Below, piece by piece: positions 63,021-64,000 of a stretch of DNA of 64,000 bases (position 1 is the first letter of the stretch; every line of letters starts with the position of its first letter). The stretch is taken from contig NC_134080.1 in NCBI RefSeq assembly GCF_000715075.1, forward strand, positions 38,234,758 to 38,298,757, in the 5' to 3' direction. The notes beneath the pieces were generated by a model. The model did not search any database, was not told the origin of the DNA, and was given only the letters and a program-made list of their open reading frames with translations. Position numbers and translations under genes: made by a program. The stretch comes from Nicotiana tabacum (Eukaryota > Streptophyta > Magnoliopsida > Solanales > Solanaceae).

Positions 63021-64000
63021 TTAGGGATGCACGACAAAGTTTATCGCGTAAACACATCCTTTTATGATCGTCTTTTTGTTGAATTAGTAGAGAATAAAAC
63101 ATATCTCTTGCAAATTCAGATATATTTATATTAATATAGTACTTTTATGCCAAGCTTAATTCATATACGCGGACAAAATTGCTTTCGGTTAGGTAAGCGT
63201 TATGAAAAAAAACCACTATTCTTGTTGAAAAGAATTAGTCAAGTAACATATACAAATACAATTGATTGAATTAGTAAAATTTCGAAAACTTGATATTATA
63301 TTATATAATCTGCTATTTTGTAAGTCCTACATTCGTCTATGAATCTTACTGCTCCTTCTAAATATAGTTTCATATTTTAGTAAAGTTTCTTAACTTGTTT
63401 CTTTCAACTTACATTAGAACAAAAAACATAGGTGATTTAAACCGAAGAGAGTTTTGTCCAAGCCTAGAAAAATGATGGGGTTAGAAATATATTTAGAACC
63501 TGAAATCTCTAAAAATCATTGGGAATCACCAATTAATTCAACCAATTAGAGTTGGCATAGGATTCTCTTAGTTAAAGCAAAAACAAAAATTCAAGATTTT
63601 TCTTTTAAAGTGTAAAGAGGAGGACAACCAAGGCCAGGCCGTTAGCTTGGCTTCACATGCATGCCAAATAGTAGTAGTGGTCGGAATTAGAGGAATCTTT
63701 TCCTCCAAATTACAAACATTTGTTCCCTACAATTTCAATCATAAAACCAAACAAACAACTCCATGCCAGGCTATCAACCACAATCTATACTCACTATACA
63801 CCACATATCTTATACATCTTACAACTTCACTCTTTATCAATTAGTAGGATTTCAATCATAAAAAAATAATTTGGTACACAAAGTCCGAAGAAAAACTACT
63901 AGATATTTATTCTAATGCAAGCAGTAGTAGTAGTAGCTACTTTTAGGTTCGAACCCCTTGGTTCTACCTCAATTATCTAATAGTATATAAAAATTAAGAA
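63021..64000. other. Spacer at right edge
   Basis: AT-rich with a short AGTAGT run near 63922. No supported gene; the small open frames (for example 63647-63844) lack any domain. Confidence 0.45.

Overview
This is plant nuclear DNA, almost certainly from a Solanaceae genome and most like Nicotiana. That assignment rests on recognising LTR families, an endogenous pararetrovirus and TS/Au-type SINE sequence; it is inference, not a search result. I found no host gene that I can support. The whole window is repetitive intergenic DNA built from nested mobile elements, nearly all broken.

Layout. (1) 1-22742: a minus-strand Ogre-like (Tat lineage, Ty3/gypsy) retrotransposon. Its partial 3' LTR is at 1-2161, and a telobox-rich tandem array lies at 2807-4168. 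Then come integrase, RT/RNase H/second RNase H, an intron, protease plus G-patch, gag, the extra ORF1, a tRNA-Arg-type primer binding site and a long 5' LTR (16738-22742). (2) 22743-25503: a Caulimoviridae-type endogenous pararetrovirus remnant, cut by a non-autonomous Helitron. (3) 25504-31700: AT-rich spacer with Stowaway-like MITEs, a decayed hAT transposase gene (minus) and a GC-rich minisatellite. (4) 31701-50865: a Reina-type chromovirus (plus) whose 5' part was tandemly duplicated. A MULE (35006-40591) sits at the duplication junction. A 2.66-kb solo LTR with a perfect target-site duplication (TSD) sits in copy 1, and a 5.0-kb Tork-type copia element with a perfect TSD sits in copy 2. 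(5) 51256-62486: a minus-strand Retand-type Tat element with a 30-unit tandem array and a plus-strand (antisense) gene that has its own TATA box and two introns. (6) 62487-64000: spacer with a probable tRNA-derived SINE.

How the parts work together. Each retroelement carries the usual cycle parts: LTR promoter, primer binding site, gag capsid, protease, RT/RNase H and integrase. None is intact; I count at least 10 nonsense codons and one frameshift in the Ogre, and several in the copia element. The least explained structures are a hairpin motif repeated four times at ORF boundaries of the Ogre with compensatory base changes, the paired-telobox tandem array in its 3' region, the GRF zinc-finger gene antisense inside the MULE, and the intron-bearing antisense gene in the Retand element.
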